From Beroe forskalii (Eukaryota; Ctenophora; Nuda; Beroida; Beroidae), in assembly GCA_011033025.1 (NCBI GenBank), contig WFMF01000214.1, forward strand, positions 1 to 64,000: 64,000 bases of DNA. The letters are read 5' to 3'. Numbering within the stretch: position 1 is the first letter of the stretch; every line of letters starts with the position of its first letter. Positions 23,810 to 37,125 of this stretch are shown here, piece after piece. Below the pieces are notes generated by a model. It was not told where the DNA came from, did not search any database, and was given only the letters and a program-made list of their open reading frames with translations. The position numbers were made by a program, and so were the translations under genes.

Positions 23810-26800
23810 ATTAATTTGTTAGGTGCTGAATACTTACTTCGTTTGGGAGGGGTAAAGATGCTTTGCATTTTGCTGAGTGTCGGATTTGCTGATTGTATGT
23901 GATCAACGTGGGTACAATTTATAATAAGCTTTCCTCAGCGGTTGGTGAATTCTATTATCATTATAGCAATGTGATGGTTTTGTTAAATGATTCCCCACCA
24001 TTGATTGCCCTGCATTCGGGAGTATCGTGTGTTTGAACAGTTTTTCAAGTTAAAGTAATGCGATTTTAAGATTCTAAATGTCTATTTGTTATCGTAATAT
24101 ATTTGTGATTTATCTCATTTTAAAGTTTTTTTGCTGTCTCATAAGGCACTGCTTTGTTCCTGTTTCTGCAATATTATAGCGTAGGTTCTGAACGAGTGAC
24201 TAAGCTGAGATCAAGACATTCGATCAGCCTTTTACTGCATCAGCTAGCACTGTAATTCTATTTCGTATTTAAATCAACTTCGTAATTCCATTTCTTTCTC
24301 CACTTTGTACTTCTCACTTTACTGATACCTTTTGAGTACCTTTTTATAGTGAGTTGTGCGGAACTTTTGTCTCTGACAGCTCTCTAGATTTTGTTTAAGT
24401 CACTATTCAACTCTTCGATTCTGACATATTACATTCATTGTTTCCTTCGAATGCGTCGCATAACATATTGCTCCTAGCCTGAATACCGTCTTTTTCAACT
24501 TAACTGTTTAGGAAAAGCTTAAGAATCTAAATGTGTCGCGTGACATATAATTGTCATGTTTTTTTTAGTATTCAGTTATTATAATAAGCCGGGAAATAGA
24601 ATCTACTACCAAGTACCACTACCCATGATTCACAGTACATACCTGTAATACCTGTAAATGCCTGTGTGATTACTCGGCACGCACTGACAGCCACTTAACC
24701 TCCTAATCTATTATTTTCATATACGGTATTTCAATAATCTCGCGTTGATGAAGCCGCCATTTCTTTAAACATGTTGCTTCTTGGTGCTTCGATTCGTGAA
24801 TTATCAATTTTCGTAACCTCACAAATATTTGATTAAAAATGTGTTTTATCGATGAGCATTGTTTGTTTGAAATATTTTCAACTCGAAGCGAATGAGATAG
24901 TACTAGAGTATTAGAACTTTAGAACGACTTGTTTTCTTAGCTTAGTAGTTTCTAAACTTTAGCACTAACGCTTATTAGTAATAATCAGTAATAATTAGTA
25001 ATCAGTAATAACTAATGCCATGATTATCAGTAATTACTAATTATTTAATGACCCTACGTCACAGCTAGTACGTCAGAGCTCGCTAATGACAGTAGACAGG
25101 ATAATTGCAGCGTGTTTAGTAAATATATATCTAGAAATATAACTTTAGTATAATGACACACCTAGAGATACGCCTGCACTCTCCTTCTCACACTTTAGGT
25201 CTGTGATAATAGTTCTTCTTCTGCTATTTACTGCTTTCTTTTCTCTATGTTTTGATAATATGTGTACGCATTGAAATAATCCCTTTTACTGTCCTTCTCA
25301 TTGTTTCATGATATATCAGGTACTAAATTAATCCTTTTCATTTATGTACAATTTGCTAGATTTGTCGCTAAAGTAGGGCTCGTTAGAGGAAACCAGCTAC
25401 ATAGGCCGCGGGAAAATAAAACCAGTGTTAGTTCCTTCAATTAATTCCTTTAATTAATGATGTAGAATATCATTAATGGGATTCATATCATACTCCTGTT
25501 TTTAGTATGAATATTAATAAATTAGAGAATTAGGTGATATTCTTTAACTGCGTGGTAGTCTGTGTAAAATGAAATTAGTGTTTAGGTTGTCATGGTAACC
25601 ACTTACCAATTACCCTGTTACCCGCACATCCTATAACAATGACGAGTATGTGTAAAAACACAAGGCCCATTGTTACTCTGCCACTAAAGTGTGTTACATA
25701 GAGTAGTGCGTTACATGTCCGGGTGTTGGGTTTCACCAAAACCATCCCGGACTGCAAAAGTTAAAAGTGATATTGCCCTGATATTGCCCTAGATATCACC
25801 AGTTTCCAGTATTATAGCTCAGTGTCCCTATTATAGAGCTTGATTTTCTATAGAAGTCGTAGAATTAAGTAGAATTTTCGAAAATGATAGGTTTTGGTGA
25901 ATTATTGGTGAATTTATTGAAAATTGAGTATTGTTATGACTTAATAGCGATATTTTATTTTCCTGAGCATAGCCGAGGCTTACTCACCAGTCACCAACTA
26001 AAGAAGATAAATTTTACTAAATATAGAAAGTCAGTTGAAGCCAACACTCTTATCAGTCTGAGTTTCTAATTAGTAATGTGAGTCTGTGATATTATTTCCA
26101 ATACATTAATCAACAAACACAGGAGTATTGAATCTAAAGTGGCAGTGCAGCTTGCTTTTTACAAAGTTATAAACAGAATATCAGGTTAGAAGCTTCGAAA
26201 GCCCGCAGCAACACAGCCTTAAATCAGCAATCAGCGTTGCTTTCGCTGAAAGATACCTATTTGAATGAGTGCCAACTGCCAGTCTGAGTCCCATATATAT
26301 ACTTAAAATCTTATATATCCCTAGCTTTATAAAAACAACTACTTTTTAATGTGCATTACATATATAGCTCCATTGAGCGTTTGAGCCTCATGCCGCACTC
26401 TTATAAAATACCCAGCTCCAACTAAAACCATTGTCAATAACCCGTAAGTACTATTTGTTTCACGTGTCCCTTACCGTGTTTAATTAATAGATAATTAACT
26501 AATGCATTATTTTATTATATATTGTTATACTAATCTGTTAACCACAAGTACAAACCCCAGTGATACTTGGCGTGATGCCAACAAAGCGTCACATTTGGGA
26601 GGCTATTTTATATAGCAAAGTAATACGCAGCCTCTTATTGGGATTTAGTGAAGCTGTCCAATTCGTTTGCTGTCAGATAGCTTTTGTGATATTCCGAGCT
26701 ATAGACTTATAGAAATAGCTATAAATCATCTGACGTTGCACTACTGTTAAGTTTTAATAAGGTCATTATCAATCTACGTTTTAATTCAAGTTGAATCTGC

Positions 26801-27640
26801 CAATAATGATAGTTAGGTTGTGTGCCAATAGTGATATGGATGATTTACATTCTAGATATCCTTCATTACTTGTATAATTCTAGAGAATGTCTGATAGATC
26901 TCCTCATCCTAACTAACTGCTGGGAGAGACTAGCAGTATCGTAAAATGAGGCGCTGTAACGCATCTATTTGATGGGAATTTCTGTTAGACAGACAGTTTT
27001 AATCGGCTCAAGAAGACGACCAATTATTCATCACGTCTTCAGTCAATGTGTGACAAGTTTTGTCAATGATGTCTCCACTTTTACTCTTTCTTTAGCTGGA
27101 TCATTACTTTAACTATTTGCTGTCCCACCATTACTGTACCTCATTAGCCATTAAGTGTTCGATACGTCATGGCTGCAGTCGAAGTAAAGAATAAGTAGAA
27201 CGTCCAAAACTCATGCCATGAGCTAAATGTTCTTTGAAAGAAATCTCTCTGAAAACCTGGAGTGTCTTCTTGAAAATTGGAAAGCCGTGTTTTACCTACC
27301 ATGACACGCTTCTTTAATTTTGTATTAGCATTTAGCAAGAACTTAAAGACATGAATAACCCCATTCAGCAAAACTAGAATACCCCTAGAAGCTGCTAAAA
27401 AGCTTTTAATTGCTTAAATAAGCCCCCAGAAGACACTTTTAATTAACCCCATTTTGCCAGAATCAGAAGACATTCTTAATAACCCCAATGAAGCCCTCCT
27501 CTAGCCCATGTATAAAGTATGTGTGTGAGCTGTTCTCTTGTCAAAGCTGGTGTCCTGAGTGAAGGTATTATCCGTGTCTTTATTGAAATGTGTTGCACGT
27601 GCACCCTGCTCCTTTATAATATACGTGTCTATTTAGTTTG
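23810..27640. other. Long non-coding stretch
   Basis: AT-rich sequence, probably intronic or intergenic. The only structure seen is an AGTAATAATCAGTAATAATT microsatellite-like patch at 24970-25050. Short frames such as 25884-26069 and 27144-27371 lack splice context or family resemblance. Confidence 0.5.
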
Positions 27641-27680
27641 TGCTGTGTTTCTTCCTTCGAGTATATCTGATGGTACTTCC

Positions 27681-28517
27681 CGGGGGGGGGGGGGTTAACC
27701 CCCTCATATTTTGGAAAACACGAATTTGAGAAGTGTGTACCAACATTTCTACGGTGGTCTTGAGTCCATAAGTCCAACATTGCCCATGTGAGGCCTCGGA
27801 GCAAAAGATAGGCAAAACAAGTTTGAAGCTCATATATCTCCAAAAAATGGGGCCATAATGGCAATCTTTAGGCCCAAAATGGGCCAACTGCCACTTTAGC
27901 GTGCGTCTTTTGCAAGGTTGTTAATTTATACGTATTTTAAAAAAATACGGCAAATAATACAATACGTATTTTTTGGCAGAAACTGCCGTACTTTTTCCTT
28001 CTTCACTTTTAAATTTTTGCTCAAATTTCGAATAACTACTATTGTCACGTATAGGTGACGCTCGATGGTTTACGATACCATCGTTTTATTGTATTTGGTA
28101 GCGCATGCCCGCGTACTTTTTCACGTATTTAACAACCCCTATTCAGACTCCTCGTTGAGATTTCTAAGCCACGTATTGTGGGAAAAATACGTGTACTTTT
28201 TTCAGAGGCTAATACGCCGAACTTTTTCGCGATATTTTCACGCATTTAACATCCTGGGTCTTTTGCTTGGCCATAGCTTCGTAATTTTTCATCCGATTTT
28301 GACGAGCAAATAAACTAAGATGATCAGCTCGTCGAGACGACTCTAATGCAAGCAAAAGCTAAGCTCTATCTCCTTATAGTCAAATTTCGATTTTTGGATG
28401 CCAATTTTGCTCCGAGACCTCACATGGGCAATGTTGGACCTTTGGACTCGAGACCGCCGTCAAAATTTTGGTACACTCCCTGGTCAACTTCTCCAAAATA
28501 CTAGGAGTCCCCCCCCC
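27681..28517. mobile_element. 837-bp element with ~115-bp TIRs and G/C-tract ends
   Basis: The left arm (27681-27806) starts with a 13-base G-run and reads TAACCCCCTCATATTTTGG, GTGTACCAACATTT, GTCCAACATTGCCCATGTGA, CTCGGAGCAAAA. The right arm (28405-28517) is its diverged inverse, ending in a C-run. The interior holds several TACGTATTTT-type inverted pairs and no transposase. The arms differ at about one base in six, so the insertion is not recent. A target duplication is not evident. Confidence 0.75.
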
Positions 28518-28519
28518 CT

Positions 28520-29360
28520 AAATGGAAGAATGCGTATCCTAGCGTCTTTGTCAGTGTGTGTTAATGTTTCCTGTATGTCTGTGTCAGTGGGTTTGTCAAT
28601 TTGTCAGAATTCTAAGTGGGTGGCTCTGATGCGAGATGTGCCTCTGTGAGTGTGTCTCTGTCTAATAAATATGATAACAACATATTGTCATATTTCAATT
28701 ATCTGACTTTGTAACATCTAATAACATTGTTCCTGCTGACGCCACCTAGCGTCACTACGAATAACTTACTATTTACATTCTTATCGCTGCTTTTAAGTCT
28801 TTGTGCCTTGTGTCATGTGACTTTTCTCTGTTACTATTATGCGCGTAAATTCTTTTTACGAATGTACATTTTGTAAGAATCTTGAGTCTTAGTCAAGTCT
28901 TTGTTAAGATTAGTGTTTATTTGGTGCATGTAGATTGCGTTTTTCATCGGAAATATTCTGAATGAAATTAAATCGTGTTACTTTGTTAATATCTTTATCA
29001 TTACATAGTGCGTATGATATCATCAACCTGTTGACCATATTTAGGCCCCTTTCACGAGTTCATAGATATTATAAATATTACTATTTATCCCGTGTAGCTG
29101 TTAACAATAAACTAATCTTACATTACAAAGACTGTGGTACTGAATAGCTGTATGTTAATTTCCGGCTAAAAACACATACCGTTTTACGGACTTACTGAAG
29201 AAGTGAGGAGGAATAATAACGATAATAGCTTGTAATAACAGTCATTTGGATAGTATACTCAATTATCCTGTCGGAAACTTTGCGTGTTTTCTCCTTTCGA
29301 CGAGACTTGTTTTTTCGTTCTACTGGTTTATTAAGCTAAAAACCTGTTTTATTTAAGTAC
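28520..29360. other. Non-coding stretch
   Basis: Contains GTCTAATAAATATG near 28660, which could act as a poly(A) signal, but no upstream reading frame supports a transcript end here. Confidence 0.4.
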
Positions 29361-29583
29361 ATAGTGATTGTACCGTTTTGTAGATCTACAACACAGTCAG
29401 TACTTTAGTATTGGTTTTACATTTAGTGATTGTACGGTTTTCTAGATCTACAACACAGTCACTTAGTACTTTAGTATTGGTTTTACATTTAGTGATTGTA
29501 CCGTTTTCTAGATCTACAACACAGTCACTTAGTACTTTAGTATTGGTTTTACATTTAGTGATTGTGCCGTTTTATCTCTACAA
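29361..29583. repeat. ~65-bp tandem repeat, 3.5 units
   Basis: Units run AGTGATTGTACCGTTTTCTA, GATCTACAACACAGTCACTT, AGTACTTTAGTATTGGTTTT, ACATTT. It lies about 240 bases upstream of the FAM13 exon acceptor, presumably in the intron. Confidence 0.85.
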
Positions 29584-29817
29584 GTATTTATAGTATTGAT
29601 TGTTCAGTGTGAAAACACCTAGTCACTTATAAGCTTATATAGTATTGAATGTTCAGAAAACACGCCCTATCAAAATAAGGATTATTTTGAAAATCTTCAT
29701 AGGTAAACTTATTATTCCTTCATTTTTACCTATTTTCCAAAACCTCTTTAATCTTCAATCAACCCCTGAATTACCATTCGATTTTACTTTTTGAGTTTTT
29801 GTTTGCCCTCTGGGCAG

Positions 29818-31404
29818 CCCTGTAAATTGCAAGGGTTCCGTCCCCTCAACCCCATAACCCACCCCGTGAGAGTTACCCCCGTACCATTTCAGATGGACAG
29901 TAACAAGGTGAAGGACTGGGATGACTCCTGGCTGTCTGGGCTAGCTCAGGACTCTCCGTCCCCGGAGACAGAAGACATCCTGGCCCGGTCCCACGACTCC
30001 CTGTCCTCCATGTCCCCTCTGACGGGCTCCGGCAACCTGTCCCTCCAGTTCAACCTCCACCAAACCATCAAGGAGTGTATCTGGGAGATGATGATACCTG
30101 CCCCTTCTAACAGCGACCACAGCTTCAACATCTATCACAACAAGACCTCCTCTTCACACCACAATGGAGGAGGTGGTGGTACTGCGGAGCCTCCTGCTCT
30201 GAGGAGGAAAGGGACTAGGAGTGAGAACCATTTCAACAACAGGAATACTACTGTGTTCGAGAAGAGTGTTAATAACATGAACTCTGCTACTGATATTGTG
30301 AAGCAGACTAGTCCTAATACTGATGATATCTTCAACTTCACCAACCACCAGCCACTGGCTTCAATAACCAAGGGTCCGGGCATCCCCTCAGAAACGCGTG
30401 AAGCAACCTCAGTCCAAACCTCAGTCTGCTACTGAGTGTTGGATGGTGATCAGCCAGAGGAAATCGTTCCTAAACTCAACCTCATGAAGTTGTCTAGGAT
30501 AGACACTGGCAGCAACTCAGAGACTTCCATCCAGAATTCATCCCCCAAGACTTCCCCCAAAACGTCCACATCCTCGAACAACAGTGTGGCGAGCTTGAAC
30601 CGTAAGATAACGTTGCTAAAGCAGCAGGTTGCTACGTTTGATTCTAACTTTGAGAAGGTCCATAACCGTCCCCCGGTGGGGAATGAGCGCCGACCCATTG
30701 CCTCTACTGTCAAAGAGTTGAACGAGCTGAAGAGACAGCTATTTGATGCGAGGGCCATAGAGTCGAGCAAAGCCAATGCCACTCTCTCCACTCAGTACTC
30801 CATGATAAGCTTTAAAATGGAAGAAAAGAGGAAGCTGGCAGGCCGGCCTCAGGACCTAAAGGAGATGTCTCAGTCCCAGCTGACAGATGAGAAACTGTGC
30901 ATCCAGAAGCTGCTGCTTCACTTCGAAGAGACCCACGGGAGACCCAAGACTAAGGACCAGAAGGATATGATGCGACCTATCTATGACAGGTATAGGAAGG
31001 TGAAGTTAGCTCTGAACACGGCAGCTGAGAGTGGTCCTAGTGAGGAGGACAGGACTCCCAAGAAGAGCAGCACTGCTCTCCTCAACACCACAACCCATCT
31101 CAATGACACGTGGAATGTCACGTTAGGACACACCTCGGCAGCAGCAGGAGTGGAGCTGATGTCCCTCCCTCCTGAGCAACTCACTCTCAGGATGGAGGAG
31201 TTACAGGAGTGCAAGAGGGCACTCCGCAAGACTCTCAGAGACTACGAGAAGACTTTCCTCAGTAAGAACGGCAGGAAGGTTCTCAAGGAGGACAGAGGGC
31301 CTAGAGAGTCCGATTATAACGAGTACAAAAGGGTCAAAGCCAAGATCAGACTCGTGGAGACCTTACTGAAGAAGAACAAGGAAGAGGCCATCCCGGCCCA
31401 CTGA
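29818..31404 (+). CDS. FAM13: FAM13 family protein, C-terminal exon (partial, with in-frame TGA)
   Basis: FAM13A/B/C proteins carry an N-terminal RhoGAP domain (absent in FAM13C and not visible here) and conserved C-terminal helical blocks. The exon opens after the acceptor TTTGCCCTCTGGGCAG in phase 0. A disordered S/T/N-rich part of 205 codons (WDDSWLSGLAQD, SPETEDIL) precedes TGA at 30433-30435; the same frame then runs 322 codons to TGA at 31402. Counting from 30436, LNRKITLLKQQVATFDSNFE (54-73), GRPQDLKEMSQSQLTDEK (136-153), HGRPKTKD, MRPIYDRYRKVK and LRKTLRDYEKTFLSKNGR (263-280) with DYNEYKRVKAKIRL (293-306) match the FAM13 C-terminal blocks. Upstream exons lie left, perhaps including 19530-19669. 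The internal TGA is discussed in the findings. A poly(A) signal is at 31753. Confidence 0.88.
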
Positions 31405-31752
31405 TATGATTTTAACATGTTTTGTCAGAGTTTATATTAATTATTTGTTCATATATTAAGAGTGAAATTTTATGAAGTTTGATTTAATTATTGTCACGAA
31501 ATCGTTTGATGAAGCAAATGTTTTTATTAACAGCGTTCAATGAACTAACGAAGCATAGCTGGATTCTCCAGCTCAAACTCAGGATAGGTTCAAAGACACT
31601 AGGTTATATAGGTCAATTAGCCAATTCAAATCTGCTAAGTAGTTTACAAAAAGAACTTTGAAAATCTTGGGAAGATGACTTGATTATAGATTCAAAGCCT
31701 ATTGGACACATTTTAATAACATTGTAAAAATGTTGGTTGATGATTTCTTATT

Positions 31753-31758
31753 AATAAA
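31753..31758 (+). promoter_or_regulatory. AATAAA poly(A) signal, FAM13
   Basis: First AATAAA after the FAM13 stop, giving a 3' UTR of about 350 bases. 31405-33030 otherwise holds AT-rich sequence with no gene. Confidence 0.5.
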
Positions 31759-33035
31759 TATTTTATTACCTAATCTACCTATGAATAGTACAATAGGTAT
31801 TCAAGTCTATTTCAAAATAATATTAAAACGGTCTTTACTTTCAGTATTACATAAGGAATTAGTAAATCAGCTGGCGTGATACTTAAGTTATTGTATTTTG
31901 TGACTTACTTTCAGATCTATAGCAGAAATACTCAAACTGTAAACAAATTCTAGCTTGCAACTGTTTACTAACTTACTAACTTAAAATGATAGATTTTCCG
32001 ACTATGAAATAGAATAACTTCCTTTTACAATACTATCCAGACCATTAGTTTTTCAGACTTCCAGAATAAGAAACTAAGAAGAACTTTTAATAATAAATGA
32101 TTTCTCTAATTAACTTTCTTCTGCTTGTGCTACCTTTGGAAAATCATATATTAAGCAAAAGCATAGCTCAGAAACCAGACCTTAATTTATTTATTGATTA
32201 TTGTTGAATTTCCGTCGTGGTAACTGGTAATAATCATGTAAATTTTGTAAATATTCTCTGTTAGAACCTCAATGCTTTGTTTTATTGCTGATTGGGAATT
32301 TGGGAATTATGACGAGATAAATATGAATTTCGATTTTAAATCAGTTAATCACAAATTTATGAATAACACACCATGGCACCAATCCAGTTATGCACTTCAT
32401 TTATAAGTTTATGAAGGATTAAGACATTTAACTTTATGAAGGAGTAACTCACATTTAACTTGACGAAGGAGTAATTCATATACTCATACAGCTTTACCAT
32501 TATTATAGAGAATGTAATCTTATGAAGACTTAGGTACCAGCCATGCCTCTTAGACTCATCCTAATACTGCACTGCATGTTTAACTACTCCCATTTCTTGT
32601 GAGTCCTACATTAGAGGAAAATAACTCCAACTATTAATAGAGTATAATATGTTCTGGATTAGCTTCTTAATAATAAATACTAGAGCAGTAAATGAGCAGG
32701 TTAATCTGGAGTTCTATTTACTGATGGGCCGGTCTCATCATGCTAGATGTATATAACTTAGTGTACAATAGAAGAGCTCCTTTGTAAAGTATAAGCACTC
32801 AGGTCATTGTATATATGTTATTATGTTAGCAATTACCACCCCGTAACCCTAGCAACCAATTAGTGTTACCATGGTAACAGGGTTAGTATGGTCAGGAAAT
32901 GAGATAATCTCCCATACGACACACAGAGAGTATTATGTGTTTTAGTAGCCTGTACACTGACATGGGGGATGTACAGTGTACAAAGTCTTTAAGTCTGGTA
33001 ACTTTTCTGTATTGGAGTGTAGGAAGGCAGGAAGC

Positions 33036-33187
33036 AGGCCAATGCTTTATTGGCAGACGCCTATACGGTCCATTTTGGATACTCCCGAGGCGGCTGCCCG
33101 AGGGATGTATCCGGTTTTGACCCGCAGCCCGAAGAACGAGGGTCTAAACCAATATGGACCTGATCAGGGAAGTGTTTATGTATTATA
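33036..33187 (-). mobile_element. ~160-bp MITE family, copy 2
   Basis: Opposite orientation to the copy at 10855. GGTCCATTTTGGATACTCCC, GAGGGATGTATCCGGTTTTG, GGTCTAAACCAATATGGACC and GTTTATGTATTATAG match it in order after inversion. Confidence 0.75.
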
Positions 33188-33597
33188 GACCCCATGAAAT
33201 CGTCAGAAGGTTCTATAATAGGATGGTATTGGTGGGTGCCGGATATGTAATTGGACCATTGGACCACCCTCCCCTAATACCCACTGTTGGCCAGGCAGCC
33301 CACTACAAAGTAGTCTTACAGTAATATGGTGCCATCTAAAACAATACCAATTGGTAATTATGTTTCTACCAATGTTAGAAAACTGAAAAAAGCTCGGTAC
33401 CGACGCTATTTCCCCTTTTTTCTCTTCAATTTTCGCGTAATTTTACCGCCCATTAGTAGCTCGGCTCATGAGTCTCCACAAACCACATTGTACACTTTTC
33501 TTTATGAGATCTCACAATCATATACCACCAATCTTATTGGTGGTCCAGTACTTCGATATACTCATCAACCAATCAACTGATCAATGATCATGTGCCA

Positions 33598-33880
33598 TTG
33601 TACTTGTTACTTACTACCTACCTTGTAACTTACTACCTACCTTGTTACTTACTACCTACCTAGTTACTTACTACCTACCTTGTTACTTACTACCAACCTA
33701 GTTACTTACTACCTACCTTGTTACTTACTACCTACCTTGTTACTTACTACCAACCTAGTTACTTACTACCTACCTTGTTACTTACTACCTACCTAGTTAC
33801 TTACTACCTACCTTGTTACTTACTACCTACCTTGTTACTTACTACATACCGTGTTACTTACTACATACCGTGTTACAATG
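33598..33880. repeat. 18-bp tandem repeat (GTTACTTACTACCTACCT)
   Basis: About 15 units of GTTACTTACTACCTACCT with TTGT/TAGT alternation between units. The CYLLPTLLL-type frame across it follows from the unit being a multiple of three. Confidence 0.85.
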
Positions 33881-34394
33881 CTGATATAACGTGTGAACAG
33901 TGTTCAATTCACTCAGTGATCCTATTGGCAATACACACACTGTACATAATGCTACACCACAAGTACACTGTGTTTTATATTGAGAAGTTGAGACTATAAT
34001 AGAACTGTTCAAGTTTAACTGTTAAAAGCACACACAGTAACTCTATGATTCTGTGTAAACACTGTAAAATGTAGGTAGTATTACTGTGGGTTACCACTGT
34101 GTAATTTTACTGTAGGTGGGAACTGTTGATACTGTGTAAGATGAGTTCCTTATCTAGTATAAACTGTGCAATCATTGACATCACATTGTGGTAAAAAATA
34201 TGAAAAGAGTAGATTAAGACAATGATGGTTTGAAAATCTAGAATACCCTCTTTTGGAACATCACTTTTGATGAGAAGTCACCAACTGATCAGGGGTACAG
34301 TAAATAACAATCCCATGACAAGTCACACATTCACAATCTCCTTGTACAAACACAAGTAATTAACAATCGTTAGTTGAAATCTCAACACAGTGAT

Positions 34395-34590
34395 ATATGA
34401 TATAGTGATCGACTTGACGCCTGTTTCTGAATACCATATACCACATAGGATGTAGCTAGACCCCAGACAGCAGATGTCAGTGTACGATATAGTGATATAG
34501 TGATTGACTTTTACGCCTGTTTCTTAATACCACATACCGCATTTGAGGATGTAGCTAGACCCCAGACAGCAGATGTCAGAGTACGATATA
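34395..34590. repeat. Tandem duplication, ~110 bp x 2
   Basis: ATATAGTGATCGACTTGACG, CCTGTTTCTGAATACCA, GGATGTAGCTAGACCCCAGA, CAGCAGATGTCAGTGTACGA is repeated once with few changes. 34600-35770 holds no gene; CTAACCCTAAAACCCGACCG near 35180 is a short telomere-like patch. Confidence 0.75.
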
Positions 34591-35781
34591 GTGAGGACAG
34601 TTCAGAACAGACTCGGGATAGACTCGTCCCGGTCTCAGAACTTCCTGGGTAAGTTCTGTCTTCTGTCAGTATGATATCATGATTGTGTTGATTTTACTAT
34701 TTAATTGTTAATAATGAATTATTTCATCGAATCTCTTTTTTTTGGCTAGATTGTACATTGTTCAATCAAAGGCTAATGCTCTCAGGCAGTGAAATAACTA
34801 CGAGTCTGCCCCTGCAAATCTCACTGTTTTATAACTTCTACTTCTCACTGCTTTGGTTCACTGCTTGTGTCACTGCTCTTGCTTTGAAGGTTAGTAGCTT
34901 CATTTTAACTGGTATTTTGAAGTGATGGTAATTCTAATGTCTGTATCTCAAGATCTCGCAGTGAAAACCAATGAGGATAGTATAGAGGTGTAATGAGCGT
35001 GATGAGAAGTTGTCATGGTGTCAGTCAGATGTTTTTGGAGTAGATCCTATGTAACTGCAGAACACTTTCAGCTGTTTCATTCAACTTGATTCCGGGTGGC
35101 TTGATGATGAACGTTTCTTTTGGGCTCTAGATATCCATTTTCTCCCAGCAGTCCTGTTAAAATTACCGTTACCCTGTTTCTCTAACCCTAAAACCCGACC
35201 GTAAACCTGACCATTAGACATCACCCTGACCCTTACCCCAATCACTCCAGTATAACACGTTGCAAATAAGGCACGGGTCCAATCTTCGGAGGGTCCAATC
35301 TCACTTCATTACTCTATCCCACTCTATTATAAGTGACGTAACCTAAGGATATATAACGTCACCCAAGCTTCTGAAATCCGTGTAGCAAGTGTCAGCCTTG
35401 TAGGGTATAATGCTTGAAGTGACAGGCAGTGACCTTAATGAACAATCGCATTTAATCAAGTGACAAGGACACTGGCCTCCTAATTCATCCCCAATTCTTT
35501 AGAGGCTTTAGATTTCAGCTAATTGCTTCATGATAGATAGAATTCATTGACCATTAAGCATGCTAAAAATTTGTTTGGATGGTCTAACTTCTGAGAATAA
35601 TGACAATCATTCACATTCAATTGTGATGGCGCCAATTTTTAGTCAATTCCGGGTTTACAATTTTGGCAATTTCATTGCGCGCGCATCTAAATTCTCTTTA
35701 GTTTGCGTAACGCGCGATGCAAATTCTTTGAAACAATGCCCTGACTGTCTACAATCAGTGTGGCAAGATAAAATTTTAAAA

Positions 35782-35876
35782 TGTTAAATACTTGAATACT
35801 GATCTGTTAGCGAAGTCAATTTCATGTGATTGCGTTTCAATAACATAACATTGTGAATGGTATTCAAGTACTTAAC
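35782..35876. mobile_element. Small fold-back element (~95 bp)
   Basis: GTTAAATACTTGAATAC at the left and GTATTCAAGTACTTAAC at the right are inverse repeats with one mismatch. No coding content. Confidence 0.6.
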
Positions 35877-36112
35877 AATTTAACTGACTATCGCGACTTA
35901 CAGAACAGTATGCCATCATCCACGGTACATTTATCATTGAAAGATCGCGTTGGGCGAATCTATCGTGTAAGTTGTGGTTGCCGACTGCATTCCTAATGCG
36001 AAATACCAACGGCATAATTAATTTATACTATAATTAATTTTAATCTTCATTCCACGGTTCAAGGTTCGTTATGGAATTTAGGTATGCAACTTGAGTCTGA
36101 GTAGTAGGCAAG

Positions 36113-36215
36113 ATGGTACCCTACCCTCCGCCGCGCACACTTTTTTTCTGCAGCACGACCCTCCAAATTTCCGAGTGTTGCGTGCTAGGGATGGGTGGAA
36201 ACCATCTAGATCTAA
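36113..36215. repeat. CCTCCGCCGCGC hairpin repeat, copy 1
   Basis: ACCCTACCCTCCGCCGCGC, CAAATTTCCGAGTGTTGCG, TGCTAGGGAT and ACCATCTAGA recur in the same order at 54280-54362. Within each copy the CGCGCGCAACAC side can pair with GTGTTGCGCG. A short dispersed fold-back. Confidence 0.6.
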
Positions 36216-36349
36216 TGAAGCTTTTCAAATGGAAAGTATGACACGAATTAAGCAGTACCAAATATGAAAAATAAAAAATAAGATTTTCTTAAATCAGAAA
36301 TAGATCTCAGTGTGAGATACACAGATTTGATATGAAATCCCTTGTTATT

Positions 36350-36560
36350 AGGAAACGACCGGTTAACCGAACCGAAACCGAAATACCGGTTAACCGGGCG
36401 TTTTCAGCCAACCGAAACCGTAACCGTAACCGAATATTTTGATTTCGCAATTAACCGTTTAGGGAAATCGGTCGGTTAACCGAACCGAAACCGAAATGCC
36501 GGTTAACCGGGCTTTTTAGCTAACCGAAACCGTAACCGGATTTATTGAGAAATGGTAACC
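36350..36560. repeat. Tandem repeat of CCGGTTAACCGAACCGAAAC
   Basis: Two ~120-base units built from CGGTTAACCG palindromes and CCGAAACCGTAACC runs. The stretch 36560-37120 that follows has short frames only. Confidence 0.75.
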
Positions 36561-37125
36561 GGTCGTTTGCTACTTGTTACAAGAGTCACGCCCGTGCTCC
36601 AATTACAAAGAGATTAAACTTGACGCATTTCAATATGAAAGGTTTAATAATAAACTTTTCAATAAAGTATGACACGGACATTTCATCTCACGAAATAAGG
36701 AAAAATTATCTTGTCAATAAATCAGCCCTATGCAAGTGTAAGGGTCCGATTAGGGTTAGGAAATTGGTTAGGGTCAACAGGGAGATGAAGTGTCCTGAAA
36801 AGATGAAATGAGATTTCAACTGAAACTCCTATAAAGACTCGAAGCTTCCAGTTCATGCAATGTGGAGGCGACACTCCGTGTACTGAAAGTTTCAAGTATG
36901 TTACAGGTGTTTCAGTTACAACCCAAGATCAATTCAAAGTTTTGGGTCTATGGGTCACGTGGCCAAGCCGGCACTATTCAAATGCGCCGAGTTTAGTCTG
37001 TACGCATCATGCAATCTCCGCACCTTTTTATTTTGTAGAAAAACTTGCTCGCAAAGGCTTGCAGTATAGTTAGATGTAGAAAGAGGTGAGCCATGCAAGA
37101 TAAAGATAACCATTTCATTACACAG

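Noticed and set aside
33598-33880. CRISPR-like or other spaced repeat array
   Set aside because: Units are directly adjacent with no unique spacers, as in all arrays here; the genome is animal.
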